Assembly: GCA_002682825.1 (NCBI GenBank)
Contig: NOKP01000012.1
Span: forward strand, 1,178,001 to 1,242,000
DNA: 64,000 nucleotides
Source of the DNA: Neonectria sp. B-13
Lineage: Eukaryota; Ascomycota; Sordariomycetes; Hypocreales; Nectriaceae
Direction of reading: 5' to 3'
Shown here: positions 21,277-32,252 of the stretch, piece by piece
Layout: the number at the start of each line of letters is the position of its first letter
Numbering within the stretch: position 1 is the stretch's first letter
Position numbers and translations under genes: made by a program
Notes under the pieces: model-generated
Told to the model about the DNA's origin: nothing
Database searches by the model: none
Seen by the model: only the letters and a program-made list of their open reading frames with translations

Positions 21277-23179
21277 CTATATAAAACGATTTATAACACA
21301 GACTACAACATAAACAGCTAGCATTGACCCCAAGCATATCTCGCTCAGTTCAGAACCTTCGAAAGAACCAATCACATCAAATATCAACGCAACACAAAGC
21401 ATCGCCTTAAACAAAGTAACAGCGAGCTTTTTATAAGAGGTTAAGACCACAAGGTCGCGCCGAGAAAGGTCGTCTCCCAGGAAACAAAAAAGAATGCATA
21501 AACTTGAAAATAGAAGCAGATTAAGTGGTAGCCACCTCCATATGTATCTATTGGGAATCAGGGGCTGTGTAAGCTGGTAATCAATTAAACCCTCGGTTGT
21601 AAGAACCAAGATAATGAACCACATAAAGAGATAGAGAAGAACGTAGCCAACGACAAATGGAGCCCACTTGGATGATACATAGCAATCTCGGTCGGGGTGA
21701 TCTGTTGTAGTCTCAACAGAGTCCTCAGTATGTAACACGGTGATTCGATGATTTGAAATCTGTCTTGACGCAGAGTTTGCTTCTCTAATAACAGTTGTTT
21801 GCTCGTCGGGGCGCCGTAGCTGAGGATCTGCAGTGGAATTATGAGTACGGCTGTACCTGAGGAGGTTTGAGAACCTACCGGGAAATAGATATTCGCACAC
21901 AGTGGATAGTGGTACGAGGAGTAGAATAACGGGAACAACTTGACTAAATGTCCAGTCACTATTCCCGCGTCGGTTGGTTCCGAGAGCAGCAACGAGATTT
22001 AAGACGCCCCAAACAAAGCTAGCCAGAAGCCACCCTATCTGCTCAAGTAAGCACAACCCGAATTCAGTAACTGCATGAACAGTGACCTGGGCGGGGATAT
22101 CATACCTCGATTGCCATTGATGACCACATAGTGAGCCCAATACTTAAGGCAAGGAACGTGGCTAGTATTGGACGAAAAATCAACATCCGCCGTAGGGATT
22201 TGGGCGACCTCTCGATAGGGCACATGTCGTAAACCTTGATCAGAAAGCGCTGCCGTAGAAACTCGCTAACAGCAGCCCTCGAACGCCCAACAATATCAAC
22301 TGAGAGATGCTTGTGAAGCCGGACAATGCGGACCAAAAAGCCCAGCGTAATTAAAAGTACTGAAAGGACCATGGAAGCGACTGAAGATGGATCTGCGTCT
22401 TTTCGGAGTTTGAAATAGCATATTGCAGGCTCGCTTAGAATTTCCTCTGAACCGAAATTGCCAGTTGGAATCATAGCAGCAAGGAGAAGTATGATAAGAA
22501 TTGACATTGCAATTAATCTCCACACACGTTCACCAGGCCGGTTGTAGAGATAAGTGCGAAGGAATGTAAGGCACGACAGGTGTGTCAAGCTGGAGAACCA
22601 AGCAAGGTAGACCAGGACCTGCCAGTGATATACAGAGAGGCCGCAGCGTAGTTGGGCGAACCCGCTAATGAGAATAGAGAGACCGGTGAGGATTTGTAGG
22701 TCGCTCATAGTTCGGATGCACTGCAGTTGTTAATAAAAAGCCGTCAGTGTTTCCATAGACGAACAAGAGCCAAAGCTTACACTTATGCTAGCCTCTTGCA
22801 GCCGACGATTAGGTACTCTTGCCCTTTCTGGTTCGTGAGAAACTGGTCTTCTCAGCCCTTTGTTGAATGACTTCTTGAGTCTCGCCGGAATTGTAATACG
22901 GATGATCTTGTCAACCGGGTTTGGTCGGTAGCTTGTACTTCCAGTGACTCCTTGTTCTCCAAAGGGGTCAAGTGCTGGGTCATAGTGTGCGAAGTAAGAA
23001 TAGGTAACAACGATCACGACTATACCAGCCGTCGCGACGTAACCGATCACAACCTGATGTTTGTTAGACAAATCCTCATAGAAACGTGACAAACCTACTC
23101 CAATTCCAGAAATGTCAGGATAGGGTGGAACATCGTCTGGGTGATTCGAACAGTCATAAGCACAAGATCCGCCGGACAT
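21277..23179 (-). CDS. Polytopic membrane protein of unknown function
   Basis: Four exons (23179-23099, 23053-22781, 22720-22106, 22038-21277; introns of 45, 60 and 67 nt) give about 576 residues. The start at 23179 opens MSGGSCAYDC, and PDISGIG then meets VVIGYVATAG once the 45-nt intron is removed. That intron is a multiple of three without a stop, so it could be retained. About 11-12 membrane helices follow (for example LAWFSSLTHLSCLTFLR, LLVPLSTVCEYLF, VVGYVLLYLFMWFIILVL), with a hydrophilic loop in the last third (residues about 390-450). Proteins beginning in this way and with this topology recur in Sordariomycete genomes as uncharacterised. I know of no assigned function. The gene appears intact, and nothing in the neighbourhood suggests its job. 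Confidence 0.8.
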
Positions 23180-23664
23180 TCTGTTCAGGGCTCGCAACTG
23201 TAGGTACCTGAACTGGGAGGAAAGACGTGTAGGTTGTAGGATCTAAGTATGTCAAATAAATATGGCTATGGGAAGTGCATACTCTCGCAGAAAAAGGGCG
23301 GTAACTAACGGCAGAATGATACACGAAGCAACAGCTTAGCTGAGCCAGACAGCGTTATGAGAAAAAGGGAAGACATCAAGCCGAGAAGTATATGTTGAGG
23401 GGGGTGGCGTCTGGATACTTTCTGCGCCTGGTTAAAGGAGCCTGGATCTGATCAATGGATTGCTTTCGATAAGCAAAAAGCGGGGTCATGTCCACAGTTC
23501 ACTCTGACATAAAACTGAATTAAGTTAGAATTTAATTATAAAAGCTTATAATTCCAACAAGTTTCGCCTCTTTATGGTGGTGTTTAACCCTGCACCGCCG
23601 TGGTAGACGCAACCAAGTTTTATCATAGGGTTTAAACTCCCGAGAAACTCGCGGCGGGTAAATA

Positions 23665-24292
23665 TTGTTGTTCTGCGTCAAGCTGACACACCAGCTATAT
23701 GCTGAGAGTCAAACTACAGAGGATCATTGTATTACTGCTTACAACACCGACCGCCATAGACAATGGATTGTAACTCTCAGTTATTCTACTTCTGGTGAAG
23801 CTGTAAACAGAAAGCTTGACAGCAAGGGCACCATCAACTCGTGGCGCAACGGCTGGGTTGATGATGTCCCCATGTACTGGCAGGCCTTGGGCGTCAGGTG
23901 GACAAATCAGTACATGCGAGAGATTAAGGGCGTTTGATTGAGGATATCAACAGAGATGTAATTTTATGTTCAAGATGGGCGGCAACAAGTACTGCAATAT
24001 GATGGGACATGCAGACGGAAGCTTGGATTATATCTGGACTTGGGTTAACAGGAAAGCAAGATAGAGCTGTACATTAACTAAGGCAAATTTCCATCACTAA
24101 CGGCGACGCCGATGGCTCCTGGAATCCTCCACCGGGAGTTAGATGGACGCCCCTGTTGACTATGGACTGACCGGCCTGTATCTCGAGGATTGGGATGGTG
24201 ATGGAGTCTGTGGCATCATTTACGTCAAGCCCAAGATGAACGGAATCCAGGCCTTTATCAACAACTATCTCAAGACGGAAGACCTGGCTTAA
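23665..24292 (+). pseudogene. FG-GAP/VCBS repeat protein relic
   Basis: Successive pieces in changing frames spell parts of calcium-binding FG-GAP/VCBS-type repeats. They are GWVDDVPMYWQALGVRW (to 23937), then a piece with FMFKMGGNKYCN and GHADGSLDYIWTWVNR at about 23960-24060, then NGDADGSWNPPPGVRW at about 24100-24145. The last is a piece starting 24143 with LEDWDGDGVCGIIYVKP, ending at the stop 24290-24292. The order and spacing of the D-x-D-G motifs match one continuous protein interrupted by at least three frame changes and stops. In fungi such repeats often follow a secreted hydrolase domain, but no such domain remains. Intron splicing alone does not restore the frame. It is read as a decayed gene. 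Confidence 0.62.
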
Positions 24293-24326
24293 TCATGTAT
24301 TCTTGCTGAACTAATTAAGCCCTAAT

Positions 24327-25109
24327 CTATACACTGGTACTCCCAGCTTCAAGACAATCCTGGGGTACTGCAAGCCACTGACAAGCTAGCACCTTCATTT
24401 CCTTTGGGAAGTGATCATCCGAGATCTGTGCACTCTGCCTCTGCTTAAACGCTTGGTAAAACCTTCGCAAACCAGTGAGCTCCGGGTCAGCTAGCAAATC
24501 CACTTCGTAAAAGCCGTTCGCAAACTCCAACAGCGAGTACAACACGCAGTCTGCAACTGTAACCCATTCACCATCCGCCTTGAAGCGCGTGTCCCCAGCA
24601 TAGTATGCTTCCAGTAACTTCAGCGGCCTCTGGGCCCAGTCGAGGATGAGCTTCGCTGCGACGGCGCTCGTCGGCTCAAGGGGCACAAAGAGTTCGGATC
24701 CTTTGTGGCATGCCAGTCCAAAGTAGCCTGTAGTCTCGTCGGCAAGGAGCATAATCTCGCGAGTGCGAGCTCTCTCCTCAGCAGTGGTCCCGCGCATGCT
24801 GCGTTTGGCGCCCGCGCTTTCAGCAAGCTCGACCTGCCAAGGCTGCTTCGGATCGGGGTTCTCGCAGATGTCTTCCAGGTAGTCGAGGATGGCAACTGAC
24901 TGCTTGATGAAGGTGCCGTCTGGGAGCCGAAGCATTGGTACGCTACCGGAGGGCTTTCCTGGTGCGACAAGCTCCCCTTTAGCACTTATGGCAACGTCGG
25001 TGATTTTGATCTGGGGGGAGGACAGGAGGCCTTTTTCTGCGAGGTATAGTAACACTCGACGAGGGCTTACACCCCATGAGAAGACGAAAAGTTCGAGAGA
25101 TGCAGCCAT
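24327..25109 (-). CDS. Glutathione S-transferase-like protein
   Basis: A single uninterrupted frame of 260 residues. The N-terminal thioredoxin-like domain is recognisable: FVFSWGVSPRRVLLYLAEKG (strand and helix 1), then GSVPMLRLPDG with the cis-proline, then IKQSVAILDYLEDI, the glutathione gamma-glutamyl contact region. The C-terminal part is helical, with a VADCVLYSLLEF segment like the conserved helix-6 N-capping box region. A serine at residue 11 (FSW) could play the thiol-activating part, as in plant-like or omega-like classes, but that is inference. Length is normal for the family. Roles in fungi range from detoxification to pathway-specific isomerisation. There is no evidence of cluster membership here. 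Confidence 0.82.
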   Translation of the reverse strand: MAASLELFVFSWGVSPRRVLLYLAEKGLLSSPQIKITDVAISAKGELVAPGKPSGSVPMLRLPDGTFIKQSVAILDYLEDICENPDPKQPWQVELAESAGAKRSMRGTTAEERARTREIMLLADETTGYFGLACHKGSELFVPLEPTSAVAAKLILDWAQRPLKLLEAYYAGDTRFKADGEWVTVADCVLYSLLEFANGFYEVDLLADPELTGLRRFYQAFKQRQSAQISDDHFPKEMKVLACQWLAVPQDCLEAGSTSV

Positions 25110-25558
25110 GTCAACGAAAGGCGGGTAGTATCAGCTGAGTTGGTATGCGCTATTTCTTGTCTTTTCTGCTAGATTTAATGCAGGTGTCTAAGCTTGTTTT
25201 ATACTGCTTTATCGTCGGAGAGTTTGTCGAAATATCGGAAACATACTACGTTGTGGTCCCCGCAAATCCTGGTAAACAAGTCCCCACCTCGCAAACTTCT
25301 TTCCCGATAAGTTTCCGGTCATTAAGAACAAAGCCTTCATAAATCGTTCATTGGGTCATTGCCTTTACTATGCATGTATCTTTGTAGGTGATTTTATGTG
25401 CATTCAATAGCGCTAGTTTAGAAACACATTTACACAACCAACGTTGTAGGAAGAATTGACAAGACGGCGTTTGCATGATTCAGACGAAATTTGAACATAT
25501 GAGATATTAATTAGAACCTAATTGTACTTAAATAATACAGTATTGGTACATTCCACAT
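25110..25558. other. 450-bp spacer, A/T-rich
   Basis: The region lies upstream of the GST gene and downstream of the repeat-protein gene. It contains A/T-rich sequence and no open frame of interest. Confidence 0.4.
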
Positions 25559-27011
25559 TTAAGAGAAGATTCCCTTCTTGCCATCACCATCAGCATCCTT
25601 AAAGGGGTTCAACTTGTCCTTCAAAGAAATCTTCGACGCATCAGTGCTAGTCGACGAAGTGGTCTGTTGGCTGCTTAGTGTGTTGTCTCGGTTGTTACCA
25701 AGGGCAGTGTTGTTACCACCAACACGTGACTAAAAAGAAAATCAATAAATTATTTATGGTGAGCATGGGGAATTAGACATACCTGGTTGTTGGTGGTGGA
25801 TGAGTTGTGGTGTGCCGCCTTGGCAGCAGCAGCAGCCCCAGCTGCGCCAACACCTCCAGCACCTCCGGCACCAATAGCCCCGTTGTTACCGTGAGTGTGT
25901 TGGGAGTGTTGACCGAGTTGGCCTTCCTTAAACTGACCAAATTGGGCGTGCTGACCGGTCTGGCCTTCCCGTCCGAGTTGACCTGTCTGACCAAGTTGGC
26001 CTGTCTGGCCTTCACGTCCGAGCTGACCTGTCTGACCAAGTTGGCCTGTCTGGCCTTCACGTCCGAGCTGACCTGTCTGACCAAGCTGGCCTGTATGGCC
26101 TTCCCGTCCGAGCTGGCTTTGCTCACTAAACTGTCCGGTTCGGCTTTGCTGACCGAGTTGGCCTGTCTGACCGAGCTGACCTTCGCGACCGTGGTCACCG
26201 AGCTGGCCTTCTCGACCAACCTGGCCTTCTCGACCGAGCTGCCCGCGCTGACCCTGCTCACCGACCTGACCATGTTGGCCGTGCTGACCGTGCAGGTGGC
26301 TGTGCTGACCGTGCAACTTATCCGACTCTAGCTCACCAGAGCCAAGGTTCTGAGGGCAGCCTTCAGCAGTACCGACATGGGTCTCCTCCCGGCCGTGCAA
26401 CGTGCCGGTTCCCTTCTCGAACTCTGCCAAAGTCTTGGTGGGTAGGACTGACGTCTCATGGTGGACTGGCGCAACATGGTGGGTCTCGTGGATGGGCACA
26501 GTGGTGTGGACGACGTGCGGCTGGACAACCTCCTTGTGGAGAACGGGCTGGATGTGCTCGTGGACATGGTGGTGGACACGTTCGGCCTCAACTACAGGGG
26601 CAGTGGTGGTCGAATGGGTGGCGTGATGAGTCGTGGTGGTGTCCTTGTACTTGCCTTGGTCGCGGTCAAGTGTCTCTTTGAGATCCTTCTCGCTGCCATG
26701 GTGAACAGTCTTGTGCTCAACATCTGCGACACGGTGCGAATGCTTCTCAGGGCTAGTTTTCACTGGTTAGTTTTGAGGCATGAGGAAAGGGAGAGAATAC
26801 CATACAGGGTCTCCTTGTGCTGCAGCGGCTGAACAACTGTGTGGTGGTGATCCTTGTGGATATCTCGATCGACAGCCGTGGTCACATTTTGATGCTCGTG
26901 GGGCTTGATATGCTCTTCGGTAACTCCCTGTCGGACATCCTCGTGAACAGATGTCTTGTGATGCCCGTCACGGGACGTGAAGTCGGAAATAGCTTGCTTG
27001 GCCTTCTCCAT
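25559..27011 (-). CDS. Histidine-rich, Gln/Gly-repeat protein with conserved fungal C-tail (often annotated as allergen)
   Basis: Three exons (27011-26806, 26752-25783, 25729-25559; introns of 53 nt each) encode about 448 residues. The N-terminus (MEKAKQAISDFTSRDGHHKT) and a long His/Glu/Thr-rich hydrophilic half (HHHVHEHIQPVLHKEV, TTVPIHETHH) belong to a fungal protein family commonly labelled allergen. The central part (residues about 210-345) is made of short GQxGQLG units, including three near-perfect 15-residue repeats. After an Ala/Gly/His run, the last exon ends with the conserved KDKLNPFKDADGDGKKGIFS. There is no signal peptide and no hydrophobic core, so the protein should be largely disordered and probably cytosolic. 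A dehydration/stress-protectant role like LEA proteins is only an idea from composition. A TATA box lies 118 bp upstream. Confidence 0.85.
25960..26094 (-). repeat. Three tandem 45-bp coding repeats
   Basis: Units starting at 25960, 26005 and 26050 are nearly identical 45-mers, each encoding 15 residues of the pattern GQTGQLGREGQTGQL. Degenerate copies continue to about 26270. The length suggests slippage or unequal crossing-over in an expressed gene. Confidence 0.9.
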
Positions 27012-27128
27012 AATGAATTTTTGTAGTTTAGGATATTTGTTGAGGTTGTTTTGAGGTTGTTGTGTAGTTTGTAGAATCAATTGTTTGATGAGGAAAGATA
27101 CATTTGTATTTGGTCGCAGGAGCAGGTA

Positions 27129-27135
27129 TTATATA
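27129..27135 (-). promoter_or_regulatory. TATA-like element of the repeat-protein gene
   Basis: On the minus strand the sequence reads CATATATAATACC, 118 bp upstream of the start codon at 27011. Confidence 0.45.
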
Positions 27136-29360
27136 TGATGATGTTGGTCATCGTCGTCTTTAGACACTCATCCCTTCTCAGGTGCAAAAGCTCCGTGGAA
27201 GTCACCGCAAGCAAGGATGCTTAACCAATGGGAATGCAGGGTACACAGATCCACAGTCGAATTAGGAAGTAATAGAAGTACCAAACCGCTTACTAGGGGA
27301 CCCCGATCTGTCAAGACTACTCATGCCGATCTTGCGGGGAGGAAGGCTCCCGGAGGTGACAATGATAGTGCAGTACATGATTCCCTACAGAACAATGAAC
27401 CGGATTTGAAGTACTGACAATCGCAGCTACTACTTCAAGGTACTGCTTTCCGAGGAGAGACTGCCTCTGCGATCTACTCTCATGGACGCATCATGGAGTA
27501 GAAATGGGGCCTGGATTGCGTAAGAGGCTTAACCGCCTACGCCATCCACGTCATGGACTGGGAATCTCAGCTGCGACGGTCACATTATCAGCGCTAAGCT
27601 TTCGTCCCCAGCATGTGAAATATGCTAACTTGACCGGATGCAATCTAAGCCGACAAAAAGAAGCTGTTGTGTTATCCGCAATTGGCAAAGTACCGGAACA
27701 GTCCACAGCGCTGCATGGCCAGCATCGAAGCCGTAAGACACGCCCGCAAATCGAGCCTCCCTCAGGAGATAGTTGCAGGTGGCTAGTGAGTCACTACTCC
27801 GCCAGCGGGTAGTGGACCTCCCGCCAGTAAGGGACAGTAGGCGGGGAATAATGCGTCATAGAGTATGCAAACCCCTTGAGGAGGCGGCTCTGCATTCCAG
27901 CCTAGTCCCAATAACCGTGCAAGTAGGCAAGTCTCTATGATCATTGATCCCACTAACATACAAATTCCCCCACAGATCGAAAGATCCCGTGGGTGGTGTA
28001 AACTGTACGTACTATTGCCAAATTCGATCTAAGGGTTTAGCTTGGCGAACCGGACCATCGGTAACATATCGGTGACCCTCGTACCCTGCACCTTTAGTAC
28101 GCACTCGTCTCGGCTGTGGCGATCATGATGCGGACCCTGGTGTTTTGGCTTCTACACTGCTACAGGGAATACTACTCTGCTACGTAGCAGAGATGCCCTC
28201 CAAAGGCAGGGCAAACTAAATGTCAACCGTTCATGAAAGGGGAAGAGGTAAAACTTGGAACTACTCGAATGTCCCTCCCCTCACAAGCTTTCGTTGGAAA
28301 CATGTTCCGCTCAATCAACGTCATATTTGGCAGACAAGTCCGTTCAGCCCTGTCTGGCTTCCATGACCACATACCCCTTACCATGATGCCATCGACGGAG
28401 CATGCGTTCTTCCTGTTGCTTAATCTGCTCCTTTAGTCAAATATTCGGTTGAATGAATATCTTGAACTGCCCAGAATATTCGTCATCGTGACGACAGTAG
28501 GACGAAGGCAAGTATCCACTCTGAGATTTAATGCCCCGCACACCAGTCATCCGCATATTTTGCGTGAACAAGGACCAGATTACCTTCAACAAAACTTGCA
28601 GCCTGCAACGGCAACTTCCAAAGAAAGACATATTCGGATGTGGTGTCATGACAAAATCTATCCTCTTGGGAGAGGTGATGTCAACGCGGAAATGCTAAGC
28701 CGGTGTCGGTTAGTCCAGTGGGGGTGTACCGCGGCCTGAACTTTCAATGGTTCGTCTTGGCCTTTCACCAATATGAGCCGCTCAGAGTACTTTGAACAGG
28801 AGATGGAATGGGTGACGCTTGAGAGTGAAGGTTCGGAAGGGAAATTACTACAATCGTGAACCATGTAGCAAAGTTCAGGCCTTATCACATAACTGGCTTG
28901 ATTATCTAAGTTATATTCTATCCGACACACCCGCGGAGCTTGAGAGCAGGTTTTACTCTATCTAGATGCCCAGTTTTCTAGGACCTACTCCTGTTCCCAG
29001 TAAAGGGGTAGGGGTTCGAACCCGCGATATTTTCATGGTGTCTAGTTGCCCGAGAGCGAAGAGACTCTTGATTGTCAGACACGTGACCTGATGGGATCGG
29101 TCTAGCGGCCTGAATTTGGGTGTTATTTCGGGACGGAAATTGATGATGATTTAGGGGCAAAATAGGCTGATTCAATTGATGCTTGATTGCAGCTAGATTT
29201 ACGGTGTTGCGATCGTGATCTTGATGATGCTTGATCTCTCTGTCTGACCCATTTCCTCTCTTTTTCGGCTCAATCCAGCTGCCTTGTCCTTAGTCATCCC
29301 GGCGGCCGGGTTCCTCCGTCTGACAAAAGATCAGCCCACCATCGCCTGATCAAATTACAA
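27136..29360. other. 2.2-kb stretch without a recognised gene
   Basis: Open frames of 65-100 codons (for example near 27504-27812 and 28449-28739) have no motif or splice support. A perfect Box-B-like GGTTCGAACCC occurs at 29013, but no tRNA cloverleaf or Box A could be built around it. This is the longest apparently gene-free stretch in the window. Confidence 0.4.
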
Positions 29361-29370
29361 GTATATATAC
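29361..29370 (+). promoter_or_regulatory. TATA-like element of the small membrane protein gene
   Basis: GTATATATAC lies about 175 bp before the ATG at 29542, followed by an A/C-rich leader. Confidence 0.4.
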
Positions 29371-29541
29371 CAACCTATATCTTGGCATACAGTCTTAACA
29401 GGACATCTCATGCCCTCTTTCCAACCTTTAAATCTCATACACAGTTGTGTGCTATATTTTACATATACATACTGAACGAACTCAAGCAGATTTCTGAGCT
29501 TCCACTTAGCATCGGAACAAGAAACACTATCTCAGAAAACT

Positions 29542-30003
29542 ATGGCGCCTAATGCCAACACTACAACTGCCAAAACTCTCCCCAATGTCCCTCTCACAAC
29601 TATAAGTCGCCTTGCATTCACTTATTTCGGCGTCGTCTTCTCCACAGGCTTCTTCTTCGGCACCATCCGCCAACTCTACGTCATCCCCAAGTACCATCTC
29701 TCCCCATCCAATGCCGAAATCATTGAGGCACCACTCATGTGTATCGCCGTTATTATTTGGGCAAATTGGCTAGTCAACCACTACAAGATCCCCGCCAGAG
29801 CAACTGTGAGAATAGCAGTTGGGCTACTGGGCTTGGGAGTTATGGCTTGTGTGGAATTAATGGGGAGTAGATTTGTGGGAGAGCGGGGTCCTGCAAGAGA
29901 AAGTGAGGATGAATGGGCTGGAGTAGCTAGAGCGCTGTATTTATTTGACATGATGTTGTTTGGGATCATGCCTTGGATTCTGATATTGATGGAAAAGGAG
30001 TGA
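29542..30003 (+). CDS. Small four-helix membrane protein, function unknown
   Basis: A single exon of 153 residues. Four hydrophobic segments are visible: LAFTYFGVVFSTGFFFGTIR, APLMCIAVIIWANWLV, VRIAVGLLGLGVMACVELMG and LYLFDMMLFGIMPWILIL. They are joined by short loops, one of them acidic. The protein lacks a signal peptide apart from the first helix. The codon use and the TATA-plus-leader arrangement support a real gene. It resembles uncharacterised small membrane proteins that occur in both fungi and bacteria, which is a weak impression. No function is assigned. Confidence 0.75.
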   Translation: MAPNANTTTAKTLPNVPLTTISRLAFTYFGVVFSTGFFFGTIRQLYVIPKYHLSPSNAEIIEAPLMCIAVIIWANWLVNHYKIPARATVRIAVGLLGLGVMACVELMGSRFVGERGPARESEDEWAGVARALYLFDMMLFGIMPWILILMEKE

Positions 30004-30962
30004 CGTTAACCTGAGTGTGATATGTATTTAAATGCAATAAATATCTGCATGTGCCTACACAATGCGTCTACTCAGTAGTGAAATCTATGCTAAGGACCCT
30101 GATTATGCTGTACGTGATGGAGGCATAGAGACGATTGACGGATGACCCAATCCCGAAAGATACATGGCTTTTAATATAATGGCTGGGGATACGTGTTCAT
30201 TAGATCGAGGGGAATTTTTCACTTGAAGCGCAGAGAGCTGGGCGATCTTTCGCAGCTTGGGCGGTGGCCTGTCCCTCTGGTCCGAGCCCGTTGTTCCCCT
30301 GATCCGACAACATGGGAACGGACCAAAATAATGGACATGTTTGTCCACTGTCTCCGAGTTGCAATCGGAGGACATGATTACTCCCGAGAAGGGGCGCTAT
30401 GGTAGAGTAGACGCGAGCTACCACGATGAATTGGACCGCCGTAGGTTCGGTATGGCCTCGGCTTTAGTCAAACACTAGAGCAATATGGGTATTGCTGGCT
30501 CAAGCCTCGTATTGACTGGGCTCAGCTGAGGTTCCTGCTACGCATTACCGACTTGGTTTTATTTGGGACTGGCACTCTATAACAGTGATATCTTCAATGT
30601 GGTAGCCATATCAAGCATTTCTTTGACCTCAGTCACCGTGCTGACTTAGGCCTTAAGTGGCCTCGGTGGTATCTCAGGGAGGATGCTGTCACCAACTAGA
30701 CTTCAATACACTCAGTTCTACCCTAGTGTCAAAGAGATCTTTATAGTAGGAAATGTCTACCTATTCACCAATACTGCAATCGAGACACTTGCCTCGCATA
30801 AAAAGCTACGGCGAAGCTGGGAACTCATCGGGGGTGCCCTGAGTCATTAGCCAGCGGCATTGATGAAGGCATATCTATACATTTCATGATTTGGGAACCT
30901 GAGATTAAAGTGACAAGTTGAAATTCAAGATGCTGCAGATAAGGAGAAACTTCAGTTCATTC
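30004..30962. other. 0.96-kb convergent stretch without a recognised gene
   Basis: Short opposing open frames at 30103-30424 mirror one another and show no family features. Nothing else was seen. Confidence 0.4.
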
Positions 30963-32252
30963 TCAAGAAGATGGCGACCCGAATTCCTCCATGTGAATGT
31001 GTTTCTCGTCAACACCCAGATCCTGAAGTGCCTTGCTTTGGGCATTCATAAACGGCGACGGCCCGCAGATATAGTAATCCGCTTCAGGCAGAATCACCTT
31101 GCCCTTCACCTCCGCGAGGTCCACCCGCCCATCATGATCGTAGTCAAGCCCCAGTGTATCGTATTCTTCAACTCGCTCATAGTAAACAAGACGGGTGACT
31201 TGGGGGTTGTCCCTCACAATCTCGATGAGAGTGTCTTTCATTGCATGGACACGTGAGTTGCGTGCAGCATGGATGAATACCACTCTCCTCGACTTGCCCT
31301 CCTCGGTTATCATCTTCAACATTGCCATCATGGGCGTGAGTCCAACTCCTCCGCTTATAAGCACCACAGGCGTCGTACCGTTAATATCCAAGACGAAATC
31401 ACCAAAGGGCATGCTAATGTCCACCTCCGACCCCTCCGGCAGCGACTCGTGAAGGACATTAGACACTCGGCCGGCCGGTTTGGTATCCGATGCAAACTCT
31501 TTTTTGACCGAGATTTGGAAATATTTTCCATTTGGCACGTCGGACAGACTGTATTGGCGAGGCTGGTATGTCCCGAGCTCAGGCACAAAGCATCGGATGC
31601 TGACAAACTGGCCAGGCTTGTAGGATGGCAAAGCTCCCTTGTCGGCTGGCGTGAGATGGAAGGAGATAATCTCCTCGCTCTCCAGCACTTTCTCAGAGAT
31701 GAAGAATTTGCGCCATCCTTTCCAGCCGCCGGGTGTCGCCATGGCCGAGCGATACAGGCCTTCCTCAAACGTGATGAAGTACTCGGCGAGTTGCCAGTAT
31801 GCAGCGTTCCAAGCGTCCATGACCTGTGAATTGACTCCGTCCCCGAGGACTTGCTTGATCGCTGAGAGTAGCCCTTCGCCGACAATCGGATATTGGTCCG
31901 CAGTGACTCCCAGGCTCGCATGTTTATGTCCAATGCGAGAAATGGCTGTCTTCATGGCGTCGGGGTTCTCAATGTTGACGGCATATGCCCATACGGCGTG
32001 CGCCAGGGCGGCTGGCTGAGCGCCTGTGTCCTGATGGGCCGTGTTAAAGATGTTCCTGAGCTCCGGGTGTTTGTGGAGCAGTTGGCGATAGAAAAGCGTT
32101 GTGATTTCGACTCCGTGTTCTTCCAGTGCGGGGATGGTCGATTTGACGATTTTGATCTGCTTCGGAGTCAGTGCGGTCGAGGCATACATTCTTCGATGCA
32201 ACTGAAACAGCGCCCCGCGTCCGGCACGCCGGATGATGGTCCGAGTCAGCAT
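30963..32252 (-). CDS. Flavohemoglobin (nitric oxide dioxygenase), probably mitochondrial
   Basis: A single exon of about 429 residues. The start at 32252 is chosen because it opens an Arg-rich, amphipathic presequence (MLTRTIIRRAGRGALFQLHRR) suited to mitochondrial import. An in-frame ATG at 32303 lies in leader-like sequence. The globin domain (residues about 25-165) starts LTPKQIKIVKSTIPALEEHG and contains the proximal-His region RIGHKHASLGV. The FAD domain has RQYSLSD. The NAD domain has ISGGVGLTPMMAML, with ICGPSPFM near the end. The enzyme converts nitric oxide to nitrate with NAD(P)H and oxygen and protects against nitrosative stress. Many fungi carry a cytosolic and a mitochondrial copy. 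The presequence suggests the latter, by inference. Confidence 0.93.
   Translation of the reverse strand: MLTRTIIRRAGRGALFQLHRRMYASTALTPKQIKIVKSTIPALEEHGVEITTLFYRQLLHKHPELRNIFNTAHQDTGAQPAALAHAVWAYAVNIENPDAMKTAISRIGHKHASLGVTADQYPIVGEGLLSAIKQVLGDGVNSQVMDAWNAAYWQLAEYFITFEEGLYRSAMATPGGWKGWRKFFISEKVLESEEIISFHLTPADKGALPSYKPGQFVSIRCFVPELGTYQPRQYSLSDVPNGKYFQISVKKEFASDTKPAGRVSNVLHESLPEGSEVDISMPFGDFVLDINGTTPVVLISGGVGLTPMMAMLKMITEEGKSRRVVFIHAARNSRVHAMKDTLIEIVRDNPQVTRLVYYERVEEYDTLGLDYDHDGRVDLAEVKGKVILPEADYYICGPSPFMNAQSKALQDLGVDEKHIHMEEFGSPSS

Noticed and set aside
25960..26094. CRISPR-like regular repeats
   Set aside because: The units are contiguous without spacers, in frame within a coding exon, and the genome is eukaryotic.
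29011..29095. Possible tRNA or tRNA-derived SINE around a perfect Box-B-like GGTTCGAACCC
   Set aside because: On neither strand could a 7-bp acceptor stem, a proper D arm or a Box A at the right distance be built. The T stem has only three pairs.
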